Shown in pieces: positions 43,004 through 52,000 of a DNA stretch of 64,000 bases (positions are counted from its first letter, which is position 1; each line of letters opens with the position of its first letter). Origin of the DNA: Opitutia bacterium. Its GTDB lineage: Bacteria; Verrucomicrobiota; Verrucomicrobiia; Opitutales; Opitutaceae. The position numbers were made by a program, and so were the translations under genes. Where the stretch lies: NCBI GenBank assembly GCA_947453695.1, contig CANGHW010000016.1:1-64000 (forward strand). The letters are read 5' to 3'. The notes beneath the pieces were generated by a model. The model worked only from the letters and a program-made list of their open reading frames with translations. It ran no database searches and was not told the origin of the DNA.

Positions 43004-43741
43004 TCAACCCCTTTGGGGATAGGCGCTCCGTTCACCTCGGATTTCACGGCCGCAACGCCAACCGTTTGCCGCCAACCGATACGCCACCGCCTCCCACGGA
43101 CGCGCCAGCGCCTCCGAACGACGCGCCAGCACTTTCGACAGGCTCACCAGAGCCTCCAAACGACGGCCGAGCATAAGCAACCGGCGCACCAGCACCTCCT
43201 GCGGACTCACAAGCTCCTCGAACCAACTCACCAGCAGCTCCGATAGACTCACGAGCACCTCCGCCAGACTCGCGAGCACCGCCAACCAACTCACAAGCTC
43301 CAGCAACCTACCAGCGAGCGCCAGCAACCAACTCACGAGATACTCTGACCGACCGCCGAGCGCGAAAAGCCAACCTTCGAGCGCCACAAGCCAACCTTCG
43401 AGCGCCGAAACCCAACTCCCGAGCACGAGAAGCCACCTTACGAGCGCCACAAACCAAGTCACGAGCGCGATAAACCAACTCACGATCACCCAAAACCAAC
43501 AACCAAGCGCCTCCAACCAACCCACGAGCACGAAAAACCAACCCGCGGGCGCCTCAAACCAACGCACGAGCACGAGAAACCACCTCACGAGCACCGAAAA
43601 CCAACGACCAAGCGCCTCCAACCAACTCACGAGCACCCAAAACCAGCCCACGAGCACCTCCCTCTGCCCGACCACCCCGCCATCCCCTGCCCGATCCCCC
43701 ACCCCAATCTCCGCCGCCCACCCCCAGATCCGAGACCCCAT
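43004..43741 (-). CDS. Trp/Leu-rich heptad-repeat protein encoded by a 21-bp tandem array (uncertain)
   Basis: A 245-codon frame with an ATG at 43741 is built almost entirely of seven-residue units such as SWLEALG, RWFLVLV and SWFEELV. Across about 27 units it shows W or R at the second position and L-V or L-G at the sixth and seventh. The N-terminus (MGSRIWGWAAEIG) and the C-terminus (REIRGERSAYPQRG) lie outside the repeats. Because the unit length is a multiple of three, several frames stay open by construction, so being open is weak evidence. A real product would be a strongly hydrophobic, possibly amphipathic helical protein. It sits directly upstream of the toxin gene in the same direction. 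Function is unknown. Confidence 0.35.
   Translation of the reverse strand: MGSRIWGWAAEIGVGDRAGDGGVVGQREVLVGWFWVLVSWLEALGRWFSVLVRWFLVLVRWFEAPAGWFFVLVGWLEALGCWFWVIVSWFIALVTWFVALVRWLLVLGSWVSALEGWLVALEGWLFALGGRSEYLVSWLLALAGRLLELVSWLAVLASLAEVLVSLSELLVSWFEELVSPQEVLVRRLLMLGRRLEALVSLSKVLARRSEALARPWEAVAYRLAANGWRCGREIRGERSAYPQRG
43090..43656. repeat. Degenerate 21-bp tandem repeat, 27 units
   Basis: Twenty-seven consecutive units of exactly 21 bases, with no insertion or deletion. The approximate plus-strand consensus is CC(n)CCAACCAACTCACGAGCA, with the CGAGCA/G end the best kept. Units differ at many positions, so the array is old. It is not a CRISPR, because there are no distinct spacers. Confidence 0.9.
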
Positions 43742-43976
43742 CTCCTAGACCCCATCACTATCGCCCCCGGCCCCCATCCTCATCCCTCCCTCCGCCCGCC
43801 CGGGCCGCACGCCGTCGCCCCGCCTCCTTCGGCGGGTGTGATATAGGACGCAATTCGACAAAAACTCGCCGTCGGCCTTCTAGCTGATTGCCCGCCGCTG
43901 AACTAGAGTGATCATTCATCGTCCCGCTTGCCTCCGCACCGGGGCTTTCCGAGCCTTCCCCAACCCCTCCCCCTTG

Positions 43977-45212
43977 ATGCTTTTGGTCCCGTCTCCCCGT
44001 CTTGGCTCAGCCTTCGCGACCGCCGCCGTCGCTCTCGCCGCTCTCGCCGCCACCGCCCCGGCGTTTGCCGCTCCGACCATCACCTTCAAGAAACAGATTA
44101 GCGACGGTAAGTTCTACGCCGAGAGCATCGCCGCGGCGGACGTCAATAAGGACGGCAAGATGGACCTCATCGTCGGTCCGCTGTGGTTCCAGGGCCCCGC
44201 CTTCACCAAGCGCACCGAGATGCGCGCCCCGCACGCCTACGACAAGGAGAGTTACTCCGATGCCTTTATCGCCGATGCCGCCGATGTCGACGGCGACGGC
44301 CTCCCTGACTCCATCCAGATCGGCTGGCCCGGTCGCCCGGCCATGTGGGCCAAGAACCCCGGTCTCGCCGGCGGCGACTGGCCCCGCTTCCTGATCCACC
44401 CCTACGTCGGCACGGAGTCACCCCACCTCGTCAAACTCGTCGCCGGCCAGCCGGACGTCCTCCTTTTCTCCGCCTACAAAAAGCTCGGCTACGCCACGCC
44501 CCAACCCGGCAAACCCGAGGCCCCGTGGGTCTTTCACGCTATCTCCCCTGAGGGCGAATGGCAGCGCTACACGCACGGCATCGGCGCCGGGGACATCAAT
44601 GGCGACGGCCGCGCCGACCTCCTCACATACAATGGTTGGTGGGAACAGCCCGCCTCCCTCACCGGCGACCCGCTCTGGAAATTCCACCCCGTCGACTTCG
44701 GCAAGGGCGGCGCCCAGATGTATGCCTACGACGTCAATGGCGACGGCAAGACCGACGTGATCACCAGCGTCGAGGCTCACAAATACGGCATCAGCTGGTT
44801 TGAGCAGAGCGCCCCCGCCGCCGGCTCCACCGAGCCCACGTGGAAGGAGCACGCCATCACGAGCCGCAATCCCGAGGAAAAGCTCAACGACGTCCAGTTC
44901 TCCCAGCCCCACGCCGTCATGCTCGCCGACATCGATGGCGACGGCCTGCTCGACATCGTCACCGGCAAACGCCACTGGGCCCACGGCTCGAAGGGTGACC
45001 CCGAGCCCACCGGCGCCGCCGTCCTCTACTGGTTCAAACTCAATCGCGATCCCGCCACCAAGGCCGTCACCTACACGCCGCACTTGATCGACAACGACTC
45101 CGGCGTCGGCACCCAATTCGTCGTCGCCGACCTCAATGGCGACGGCTTCCCCGATATCGCCGTCGGCAACAAGCGCGGCGTCTTCGCCTTCATCCAACAG
45201 CGCACGAAGTAA
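43977..45212 (+). CDS. Secreted FG-GAP/VCBS-repeat protein
   Basis: This 411-residue secreted beta-propeller protein has a signal peptide (to FAAP, about residue 31). Six calcium-binding loops of the form D-x-N/D-x-D-G are visible (DVNKDGKMD, DVDGDGLPD, DINGDGRAD, DVNGDGKTD, DIDGDGLLD, DLNGDGFPD). Such proteins fold as a calcium-stabilised propeller; the ligand or enzymatic role is unknown. It opens the 44-64 kb plus-strand saccharide locus, 51 bases before the cupin gene, and follows a GC-rich spacer. The leader is pyrimidine-rich. A longer start at 43908 was rejected because the signal peptide starts at 43977. Confidence 0.9.
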   Translation: MLLVPSPRLGSAFATAAVALAALAATAPAFAAPTITFKKQISDGKFYAESIAAADVNKDGKMDLIVGPLWFQGPAFTKRTEMRAPHAYDKESYSDAFIADAADVDGDGLPDSIQIGWPGRPAMWAKNPGLAGGDWPRFLIHPYVGTESPHLVKLVAGQPDVLLFSAYKKLGYATPQPGKPEAPWVFHAISPEGEWQRYTHGIGAGDINGDGRADLLTYNGWWEQPASLTGDPLWKFHPVDFGKGGAQMYAYDVNGDGKTDVITSVEAHKYGISWFEQSAPAAGSTEPTWKEHAITSRNPEEKLNDVQFSQPHAVMLADIDGDGLLDIVTGKRHWAHGSKGDPEPTGAAVLYWFKLNRDPATKAVTYTPHLIDNDSGVGTQFVVADLNGDGFPDIAVGNKRGVFAFIQQRTK

Positions 45213-45263
45213 TCCCTCGTTTTCCATTTTCCCAGTTTTTCAACCTCACCCTTTTCCACCACC

Positions 45264-46535
45264 ATGGCCATCCCCTCCGTCCTCGATCTCAAGATCGTCA
45301 AAAAATCCACGCAGAGCCTCGTCGAAGGCGAGCTCTCCGCTACCGGCGGCCTACTCCGCCTCGCTCCCGCCTGGGTGCCGCGCTCCTTCTTGCAGCCCGG
45401 CCTCCGCATCAAGCTCCACCCCGATGACACCTACGCCTACGGTCTGAACCGCGGCGGCATCGACGAGCGCTGGTTTGCCTCCACCACGCCCACGGCCAAC
45501 GAAGGCCGCGCCTGGGACGAGGGCCTCAACTACGTCGTCGTCGGCAACAAGAAGTTCACCCTCCAGCAAGCCGTCGCCGACACCGGCGCCACGCTCGTCG
45601 GCAAATCCATCTGGAAGAAATACGGCAAGTGGCCCGTCTACTCGAAGTTCTTCGATAACATGGGTCCGATCCCGCACCACATGCACCAGAGCGCCGCGCA
45701 GGCGAAGCTCGTCGGTCAGGAGGGCAAGCCCGAGTCCTACTACTTCCCGCCGCAGCACAACAACGTCGGCAACAACTTCCCCTACACGTTCATGGGCTTC
45801 GAGCCCGGCACGACGAAGGAGCAGGTCAAGCAGTGCATCCGCAACTGGAACAAGGGCGACAACGGCATCCTCGATCTCTCGAAGGCCTACCGCCTCAAGG
45901 TCGGCTCCGGCTGGCTCATCGATCCGTGCATCCTCCACGCCCCCGGTTCCCTCTGCACCTACGAGCCGCAGTGGGGCTCTGATGTCTTCGGCATGTATCA
46001 GAATCTCGTCGAGGGCCGCGAAGTGCCGTGGTCGCTCCTCGTGAAGGACATGCCCAAGTCCAAGCACAAGGACATCGACTTCATCGTCGACCAGCTCGAC
46101 TGGGAGAAGAACGTCGACCCGAACTTCAAGGACAACCACTACCTCGAGCCCGTCCCCGTCGCCGACACCCGCAGCGAGGGCTACGTCGACCGCTGGATCG
46201 TCTACGGCAAGGTCGATGGCGAGCAGCTCTTCACCGCCAAGGAGCTCACCGTCGATCCGGGCACCAAGTGCACGATCAAGGACACTGGCGCCTACGGCCT
46301 CATCTGCGTCCAGGGCTCCGGCAAGATCAACGGCCAGCCCCTCGTCAGCCCGAAGCTCATCCGCTTCCACGAGCTCACCGAGGACGAATACTTCTGCACC
46401 GAAGACGGCGCCAAGAACGGTGTCACCTTCGAGAACACGAGCGCCACCGAGCCCCTCGTCTGCCTCCGCTACTTCGGCCCCGAAGTAAATCCGACGGCCC
46501 CCGCTATGGGCGCGTATCGCAACAATAAGTTCTGA
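45264..46535 (+). CDS. Cupin-fold sugar isomerase-like protein
   Basis: This 423-residue cytoplasmic protein resembles phosphomannose-isomerase-like double cupins. The first cupin has the metal-site segment GPIPHHMHQSAAQ. Later come a PCILHAPGSLCTYEPQWGSDVF block, and a second cupin beginning near residue 310 (ELTVDPGTKCTIKDTGAYGLICVQGSGKING). No kinase or transporter accompanies it. Together with the neighbouring TIM-barrel and oxidoreductase genes it probably processes a sugar or keto-sugar. Its relation to true ManA is structural, and the substrate is open. It is followed by a strong intrinsic terminator. Confidence 0.72.
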   Translation: MAIPSVLDLKIVKKSTQSLVEGELSATGGLLRLAPAWVPRSFLQPGLRIKLHPDDTYAYGLNRGGIDERWFASTTPTANEGRAWDEGLNYVVVGNKKFTLQQAVADTGATLVGKSIWKKYGKWPVYSKFFDNMGPIPHHMHQSAAQAKLVGQEGKPESYYFPPQHNNVGNNFPYTFMGFEPGTTKEQVKQCIRNWNKGDNGILDLSKAYRLKVGSGWLIDPCILHAPGSLCTYEPQWGSDVFGMYQNLVEGREVPWSLLVKDMPKSKHKDIDFIVDQLDWEKNVDPNFKDNHYLEPVPVADTRSEGYVDRWIVYGKVDGEQLFTAKELTVDPGTKCTIKDTGAYGLICVQGSGKINGQPLVSPKLIRFHELTEDEYFCTEDGAKNGVTFENTSATEPLVCLRYFGPEVNPTAPAMGAYRNNKF

Positions 46536-46540
46536 TCACG

Positions 46541-46572
46541 CGGGCCGTGCGCTCCGCGCGCGGCCCGTTTTT
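46541..46572 (+). terminator. Intrinsic terminator after the cupin gene
   Basis: A GC-rich stem CGGGCCG plus GCGC pairs with GCGCG plus CGGCCCG around a short loop and is followed by five T. It lies five bases after the cupin stop. Confidence 0.88.
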
Positions 46573-46600
46573 GTGGGGCGGGCTTTACGCCCGCCATGCC
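46572..46600. repeat. REP-like palindrome (TGTGGGGCGGGCTTTACGCC type)
   Basis: GGGCGGGC and GCCCGCC arms around TTTAC. The same element occurs at 55076 and, slightly changed, inside rlmN (33670-33739). It produces an apparent upstream ATG (46596) for the next gene, which should not be used as the start. Confidence 0.85.
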
Positions 46601-46652
46601 TTTTTCTCCGTCAGCTCAACTTTCCTCTCTCAACCCTCAACTAGTCCCCAAC

Positions 46653-47690
46653 ATGCCCGCCAATAACTTCCCCAAACTACACAACGCCATGTGGCCCGGC
46701 CTCGTCGGCAAGGGCTCCCCCGGCGCGGAACCGTTCATCGAACTCGACACCATGCTCGACATGACCGCCAAGGCCGAAGTCGGCGGCGTGAAGTTCGACG
46801 GCGTCGATCTCTTCCTCTACAACCCGCACACCGACATCGATATTTCCGACGACGGCATCAAGGCCCTCGCCAACAAAATCAAATCCAAGGGCCTCGTCGT
46901 CGGTTCCGTCGTCGCCCCCGTGTGGTTCGACGCCTCCGCCGGCGGTGACGAAAAAGCCCGCGCCAACTTCGTCACCCACGTCCGCAAAGCCGTCCGCATC
47001 GCCGCCAAACTCCGCGAGCTCGGCGTCCGCCCCTACGGCATCGTCCGCATCGACAGCGCCACCGGCGTCACCGCGTGGGACAAGGACCCGAAGGGCACCA
47101 CCAAGCTCATCGCCCAGACTTTCCGCGAGTGCGGCAAGATCGCCAAAGACAACGGCGAGCGCCTCGCCGCCGAAGGTGAGATTTGCTGGGGCGGCATGCA
47201 TTCGTGGAAGAACATGGTCAACCTCCTCGAAGCGGTCGGCATGCCCAAGGTCGTCGGCTTCCAGGCCGACATGTCGCACACCCACCTCTACACGCTCGGC
47301 GCCAATGCCGAGGCGCACCGCATCGTGCCGAAAAAATATAACTACGAGCCCGCCGAGTTCCACAAGGCGATGGTCAAGCTCACCGACGCGCTCCGCCCGT
47401 GGACGATCGACTTCCACGTCGCGCAGAACGACGGCAGCACTTACGGCTCCGGCTCCCACGAGAAGACCGGCCGCCACTGTCTCGCCACCGATCCGAAGGG
47501 CAAACTCAACATCGCCCGCGACTCCGGCTACTGGCTGCGCGACGGCAAGGGCAAGGTCACCAAGAAGATGAAACACATCTGCTGGGACGGCTGCATGTTC
47601 TCCAACGACGTGCTCCTGAAGCAGCAGACGTGGAACGACATCCTCGCCGCCATGATCGAGGTCCGCAACAACCACGGCTGGGTCGGCTGA
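46653..47690 (+). CDS. Sugar isomerase/epimerase TIM-barrel protein
   Basis: This 345-residue protein of the xylose-isomerase-like TIM-barrel superfamily (sugar phosphate isomerase/epimerase) contains the barrel strands [22 protein letters not shown] and [14 protein letters not shown]. Metal-ligand-like acidic/His residues lie in [14 protein letters not shown] and [10 protein letters not shown]. Members of this group act as isomerases, epimerases or keto-sugar lyases. No signal peptide is present. The start at 46653 was chosen over 46596, whose ATG arises from a repeat. It is followed by the oxidoreductase gene after 143 bases holding a palindromic repeat. Confidence 0.82.
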   Translation: MPANNFPKLHNAMWPGLVGKGSPGAEPFIELDTMLDMTAKAEVGGVKFDGVDLFLYNPHTDIDISDDGIKALANKIKSKGLVVGSVVAPVWFDASAGGDEKARANFVTHVRKAVRIAAKLRELGVRPYGIVRIDSATGVTAWDKDPKGTTKLIAQTFRECGKIAKDNGERLAAEGEICWGGMHSWKNMVNLLEAVGMPKVVGFQADMSHTHLYTLGANAEAHRIVPKKYNYEPAEFHKAMVKLTDALRPWTIDFHVAQNDGSTYGSGSHEKTGRHCLATDPKGKLNIARDSGYWLRDGKGKVTKKMKHICWDGCMFSNDVLLKQQTWNDILAAMIEVRNNHGWVG

Positions 47691-47696
47691 TTTTCC

Positions 47697-47797
47697 AAAG
47701 CGCAAAGATGCGAAGCCGCCAAGGCCGGAGCCAATCGGATCGCTCCGTTTCCCGCCTTCCTTCGTTCCAACCTTAGCGCCTCCGCGTCTTCGCGCTT
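47697..47797. repeat. Inverted repeat with 27-base arms (GCGCAAAGATGCG type)
   Basis: The arm at 47697-47724 (AAAGCGCAAAGATGCGAAGC...) is imperfectly complementary to the arm at 47771-47797 (CCTTAGCGCCTCCGCGTCTT...), separated by 46 bases. It resembles a dispersed intergenic palindrome rather than a transposon end. Confidence 0.6.
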
Positions 47798-47833
47798 AAC
47801 TCCGATTCCTCACCTCTCACCCCTCCTCCTACC

Positions 47834-48973
47834 ATGAAACCACTCAACATCGGCATGATCGGCTACGGCCTCATGGGCCGCGCCCACACCAACGCGTTCC
47901 GCCAAGTCAGCCAGTTCTTCAAACTCGAGCACCGCCCCGTTCTCAAAGCCGTCTGCGGCCGCGACGGCGTGAAGGCCGCCGAGTTCGCCGCCAACTGGGG
48001 CTACGAATCCGTCGAGACCGACTGGAAAGCCCTCATCGCGCGCCCCGACATCGACCTGATCGACATCGCCGCGACCAACAACGTCCACGCCGAGATCGCC
48101 ATCGCCGCCGCCAAGGCCGGCAAGATCGTCATGTGCGAGAAACCCCTCGGCATGAATCCCGCCGAGTCCCTCAAGATGGTCGCCGCCGTCGAGAAGGCCA
48201 AGGTGCCGAACATGGTCTGGTATAACTACCGCCGCGCCCCCGCCGTCACGCTCGCGAAGATGATCATCGACGAGGGCAAGCTCGGGAAAATCTTCCACTA
48301 CCGCGCGAAGTTCCTCCAGGACTGGACCATCAACGCCGAAGTCCCGCAGGGTGGCCCCGGCACGTGGCGCCTCGACGCCTCCGTCGCCGGCTCCGGCGTC
48401 ACCGGCGACTTGCTCGCGCACTGCATCGATACCGCGATGTGGCTCAACGGCTCGATCGATTCCGTCACCGGCATGACCGAGACGTTCGTGAAGGAGCGCA
48501 AGCACGCCCTCACCGGCAAGAAGCAGAAGGTCGGCATCGACGATGCCTCCGCCTTCCTCGCCCGCTTCAGCAACGGCTCCCTCGCGACCTTCGAGGCCAC
48601 CCGCTACGCTCGCGGCCACAAGGCCCTCTACACCCTCGAAATCAACGGCGAGCACGCCTCCCTCGCGTGGGATCTCCATGATCTCCACCGCCTGCAGTGG
48701 TTTGATCACCGCGATCCGAGCACGGTCCGCGGCTGGCGCTCCATCCACATCAGCGATGGCGACCAACCCTACATGAAGCACTGGTGGATCCCTGGCGTGC
48801 AGATCGGCTTCGAGCACACGTTCACCCACCAGGTCGCCGACTTCCTCGCCGGCATCGAGTCCGGCAAGCCCGCCGCGCCCACCTTCCGCGACGGTCTCGC
48901 CACCGACTACGTCACCGACGCAGTCCTCAAGTCCGCGAAGTCCGGCAAGTGGACCAACGTCAAGAAAGCCTGA
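47834..48973 (+). CDS. Gfo/Idh/MocA family NAD(P)-dependent oxidoreductase
   Basis: This 379-residue oxidoreductase of the glucose-fructose/inositol dehydrogenase family starts with the nucleotide-binding strand [15 protein letters not shown]. The typical EKPLG block is at [12 protein letters not shown], and the lysine of that motif is the expected catalytic residue. The C-terminal half is the open beta-sheet domain. No signal peptide is present, so it works in the cytoplasm. Members such as ThuB oxidise glycosides at C3 to 3-keto sugars or reduce them. The DUF1080 and ThuA neighbours make that role plausible. It is followed by a terminator. Confidence 0.93.
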   Translation: MKPLNIGMIGYGLMGRAHTNAFRQVSQFFKLEHRPVLKAVCGRDGVKAAEFAANWGYESVETDWKALIARPDIDLIDIAATNNVHAEIAIAAAKAGKIVMCEKPLGMNPAESLKMVAAVEKAKVPNMVWYNYRRAPAVTLAKMIIDEGKLGKIFHYRAKFLQDWTINAEVPQGGPGTWRLDASVAGSGVTGDLLAHCIDTAMWLNGSIDSVTGMTETFVKERKHALTGKKQKVGIDDASAFLARFSNGSLATFEATRYARGHKALYTLEINGEHASLAWDLHDLHRLQWFDHRDPSTVRGWRSIHISDGDQPYMKHWWIPGVQIGFEHTFTHQVADFLAGIESGKPAAPTFRDGLATDYVTDAVLKSAKSGKWTNVKKA

Positions 48974-48989
48974 TCGCTCCACCCTGTAG

Positions 48990-49012
48990 CGGCGCTCTGT
49001 GAGCGCCGTTTT
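48990..49012 (+). terminator. Intrinsic terminator after the oxidoreductase gene
   Basis: CGGCGCTC / GAGCGCCG stem with a TGT loop, followed by TTTT. It begins 16 bases after the stop. Confidence 0.85.
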
Positions 49013-49033
49013 CGTCTGCGTTTCCTCACTGTA

Positions 49034-49066
49034 AGCAGGGCGGGTCCCGGACCCGCCCTGCTTTTT
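49034..49066 (+). terminator. Second hairpin terminator or REP-like element
   Basis: A perfect 13-bp stem AGCAGGGCGGGTC / GACCCGCCCTGCT around CCG, followed by TTTT. With the hairpin at 48990 it forms a double terminator ahead of the giant gene at 49085. The GGGCGG core links it to the hairpins at 29157 and 54181. Confidence 0.85.
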
Positions 49067-49084
49067 CCCTACCCTCCCGCTCCC

Positions 49085-52000
49085 ATGCTTTTCCGCGTCG
49101 CTTTCGTTTTCGCCCTCCTCGCCGGCTCGTTCCTCCGCGCCGCCGCGCCCACCAGCCTCGTGCTCAATCCCCCCGCCGGCGTCAAAGCCCAGGGCAAGCA
49201 CGTCGTCCTCCTCTCCGGCGACGAAGAGTATCGCAGCGAAGAGGCGCTGCCCATGCTCGCGAAGATCTTGAGCCAGCGCCACGGCTTCAAGACCACCGTC
49301 CTCTTCGCCCTCGATGCCGACGGCAGCATCAATCCCAACAACGGCAAGTCCCTCCCCGACTCCGCCGCCCTCGACACGGCCGACGTCATCATCCTGGCGC
49401 TCCGCTTCCGCGCCTGGCCCGACGACGCCATGCAGCGCTTCGAGGCCGCCTACAAGCGCGGCGTCCCGCTCATCGCCCTGCGCACCTCCACGCACGCTTT
49501 CAATTTCCCCGCCGGCTCCCCGTGGGCCGCCTACTCCTACAACGCCAAGGCCCCCTTCGCCGGCGGCTTCGGCAAACAGGTCCTCGGCGAGACTTGGGTC
49601 ACCCACTGGGGCAAACACAAGATCGAGGCCACCCGCGGCGTCATCGAAGCCTCTGCCGCCTCCGACCCGCTGCTCCGCGGCGTCACCGAGCTATTCGGCA
49701 ACAGCGATGTCTACGAAGCCGCTCCGCCCGCCGACGCCAAGATCCTCGCCCGCGGTCTCGTGCTCAAGGGCATGAACGCCTCCGACGCCCCCGCCGACTA
49801 CGCGAAGAAGACCGTCGCCAAGGTCGAGCAGCCCGTGAACTCCCCCGCGATGCCCATCGTCTGGACGCGCGCTTACAAGAACGACGCCGGCACCACTAAC
49901 AAGGTCCTCACCACCACCATGGGCGCCGCCACCGACCTCGAGAACGAGAGCCTCCGCCGCCTCGTCGTCAACGGTGTCTACTGGTCCCTCGGTCTCACCG
50001 TTCCGCCGAAGGCCGACGTCACCTACGTCGATCCCTATACGCCGCGCATGTATGGCTTCAACGGCTACCGCACTGGCCTCACCATCGCCGACTACGCCCT
50101 CGGCAAGACCGTCCCCGTCGGCGGCACCCTCCCGCCCCCCGCGCCCGCCCCGAAGAAACAAGCCGCGCCAAAATCCGCCTCTACCGCTACGTCCACCGTC
50201 GCCCCGAGCGTCGCCGCCGCTGTCACTCCGTCTCGGGCAGCGCCAGCCGCACTGAACGCCCCTGTCTCCCTCAACCCCGGCGAGCGCATCGCCATCGTCG
50301 GCAACACCCTCGCCGACCGCATGCAGCTCCACAGCTCGCTCGAGACGCTCCTCACCGCCAAGTTTCCCCAGCACAACCTCATCTTCCGCAACCTCGCCGC
50401 CGCCGGCGACGAGGTCGTCACCCGCTCCCGTTCCAAGGATTTCGGCACGCCCGATGAATGGCTCGCCAAGGTCCAGCCTTCCGTCGTCTTCGCCTTCTTC
50501 GGCTACAACGAATCCTTCGCCGGCCCCGACGGCCTCGCGAAATTCAAACAGGACCTTGAGGCCTATCTGAACAATGTCCGCACCAAGACCTACAACGGCG
50601 TCGCCGCCCCGCGCATCGTCCTCTTCTCCCCCATCGCCACCGAGGCCATGACCGGCACTGAGTTCGCCGTCCCGGCCGAGGCCAACCGCAACCTCGCCCT
50701 CTACTCCGCCGCGATGGCCGAGGTCGCCGGCGACAAGGCCGGCGTCACGTTCATCGATCTCTTCGCCCCGTCGACGAAACTCTACGCCGCCGCCGCCGCG
50801 CAGGGCCGCAAGCTCACCATCAACGGCATCCACCTCAGCGAGTCCGGCGACGCCGCCCTCGCCCCCGAGATCTTCAAGACCCTGATCGGCGAGTCCGCCC
50901 CGTCCCTCGACACCCCTGCCGCCCGCGAACTCCGCACCCTCATCAACGCGAAGAACGACTGGTGGCGCTCTCACTACCGCACCGTCGACGGCTACAACGT
51001 TTACGGCGACCGCTCCAAGATCGCCTACGAGTCCGTCAAGGATCAGCCCAAGATCACCAACACCCAGATCATGATGGAGGAGATGGCGCAGCGCGACACC
51101 CTCACCGCCAACGCCGAGCGCCGCGTCTGGGCCGCCGCCAAGGGTCAGCCCTACAACTCCGCCGACGATCTCCCGCTCCCGCCCGTCACTCCGTTCGGCA
51201 CCAACAAGCCCGGCCCCAATCCCGACGGCACCTACCCGTTTCTCACCCCGGAGCAGTCGATGGCCAAGATGAAGCTCCACCCCGGCCTCAAGGTTAACCT
51301 CTTCGCCAGCGAGCGCGAATTCCCCGAACTCGCGAAGCCGCTCCAGATGGCCTGGGACACCAAGGGCCGCCTCTGGGTCACCGTCTGGCCGAGCTATCCC
51401 GAACTCACTCCCACCGCCACGGTCAAGGACAAGGTCCTCATCCTCGAAGACACCGACGGCGACGGCAAAGCCGACAAGTGCACCACCTTCCTCGACGGCC
51501 TCAACTGCCCCACCGGTTTCCAGTTCTACAAGGACGGCATCCTCCTCATGCAGGCCCCCGACCTCTGGTTCGTCCGCGACACCGACGGCGACGGCAAGGC
51601 CGACTGGAAGGAGCGCGTCCTCATGGGCCTCGACTCCGCCGACTCCCACCACACCGCCAACTCCCTCGTCTACGAACCCGGCGGCGCCATCCTCCTCAGC
51701 GACGGCGTCTTCCACCGCACCCAGGTCGAGACCGCCTTCGGCCCCGTCCGCAACATCGACGGCGCCCTCTACCGCTACGAGCCCCTGACCGGCCGCTTCG
51801 AGACCTACGTCGCCTACAACTTCGCCAATCCCCACGGCCGCGCCTTCGACTACTGGGGCAACGACATCATCACCGATGCCACCGGCAATAACACCTACTT
51901 CGGCCCCGCCTTCTCCGGTCAGATCGACTACCCCGCGAAACACCCGCGCATGAAAACCCTCTGGGACCGCCCCTCGCGTCCCAGCGCCGGCAGCACGATC

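Noticed and set aside
43090-43656. CRISPR-like array
   Set aside because: The 21-bp units are contiguous, with no distinct repeat and spacer parts and no cas genes nearby.
43023-43746. Plus-strand gene over the 21-bp array (SNQLTST-type repeats)
   Set aside because: One plus-strand frame is open across the array but begins after a stop with no ATG, GTG or TTG in a sensible place. Openness follows from the 21-bp period.
46596-46652. Upstream start for the TIM-barrel isomerase gene
   Set aside because: The ATG at 46596 is created by the REP-like palindrome and adds 19 residues without family similarity.
47697-47797. Transposon terminal inverted repeats
   Set aside because: The arms are only about 100 bases apart end to end, with no transposase or target duplication.
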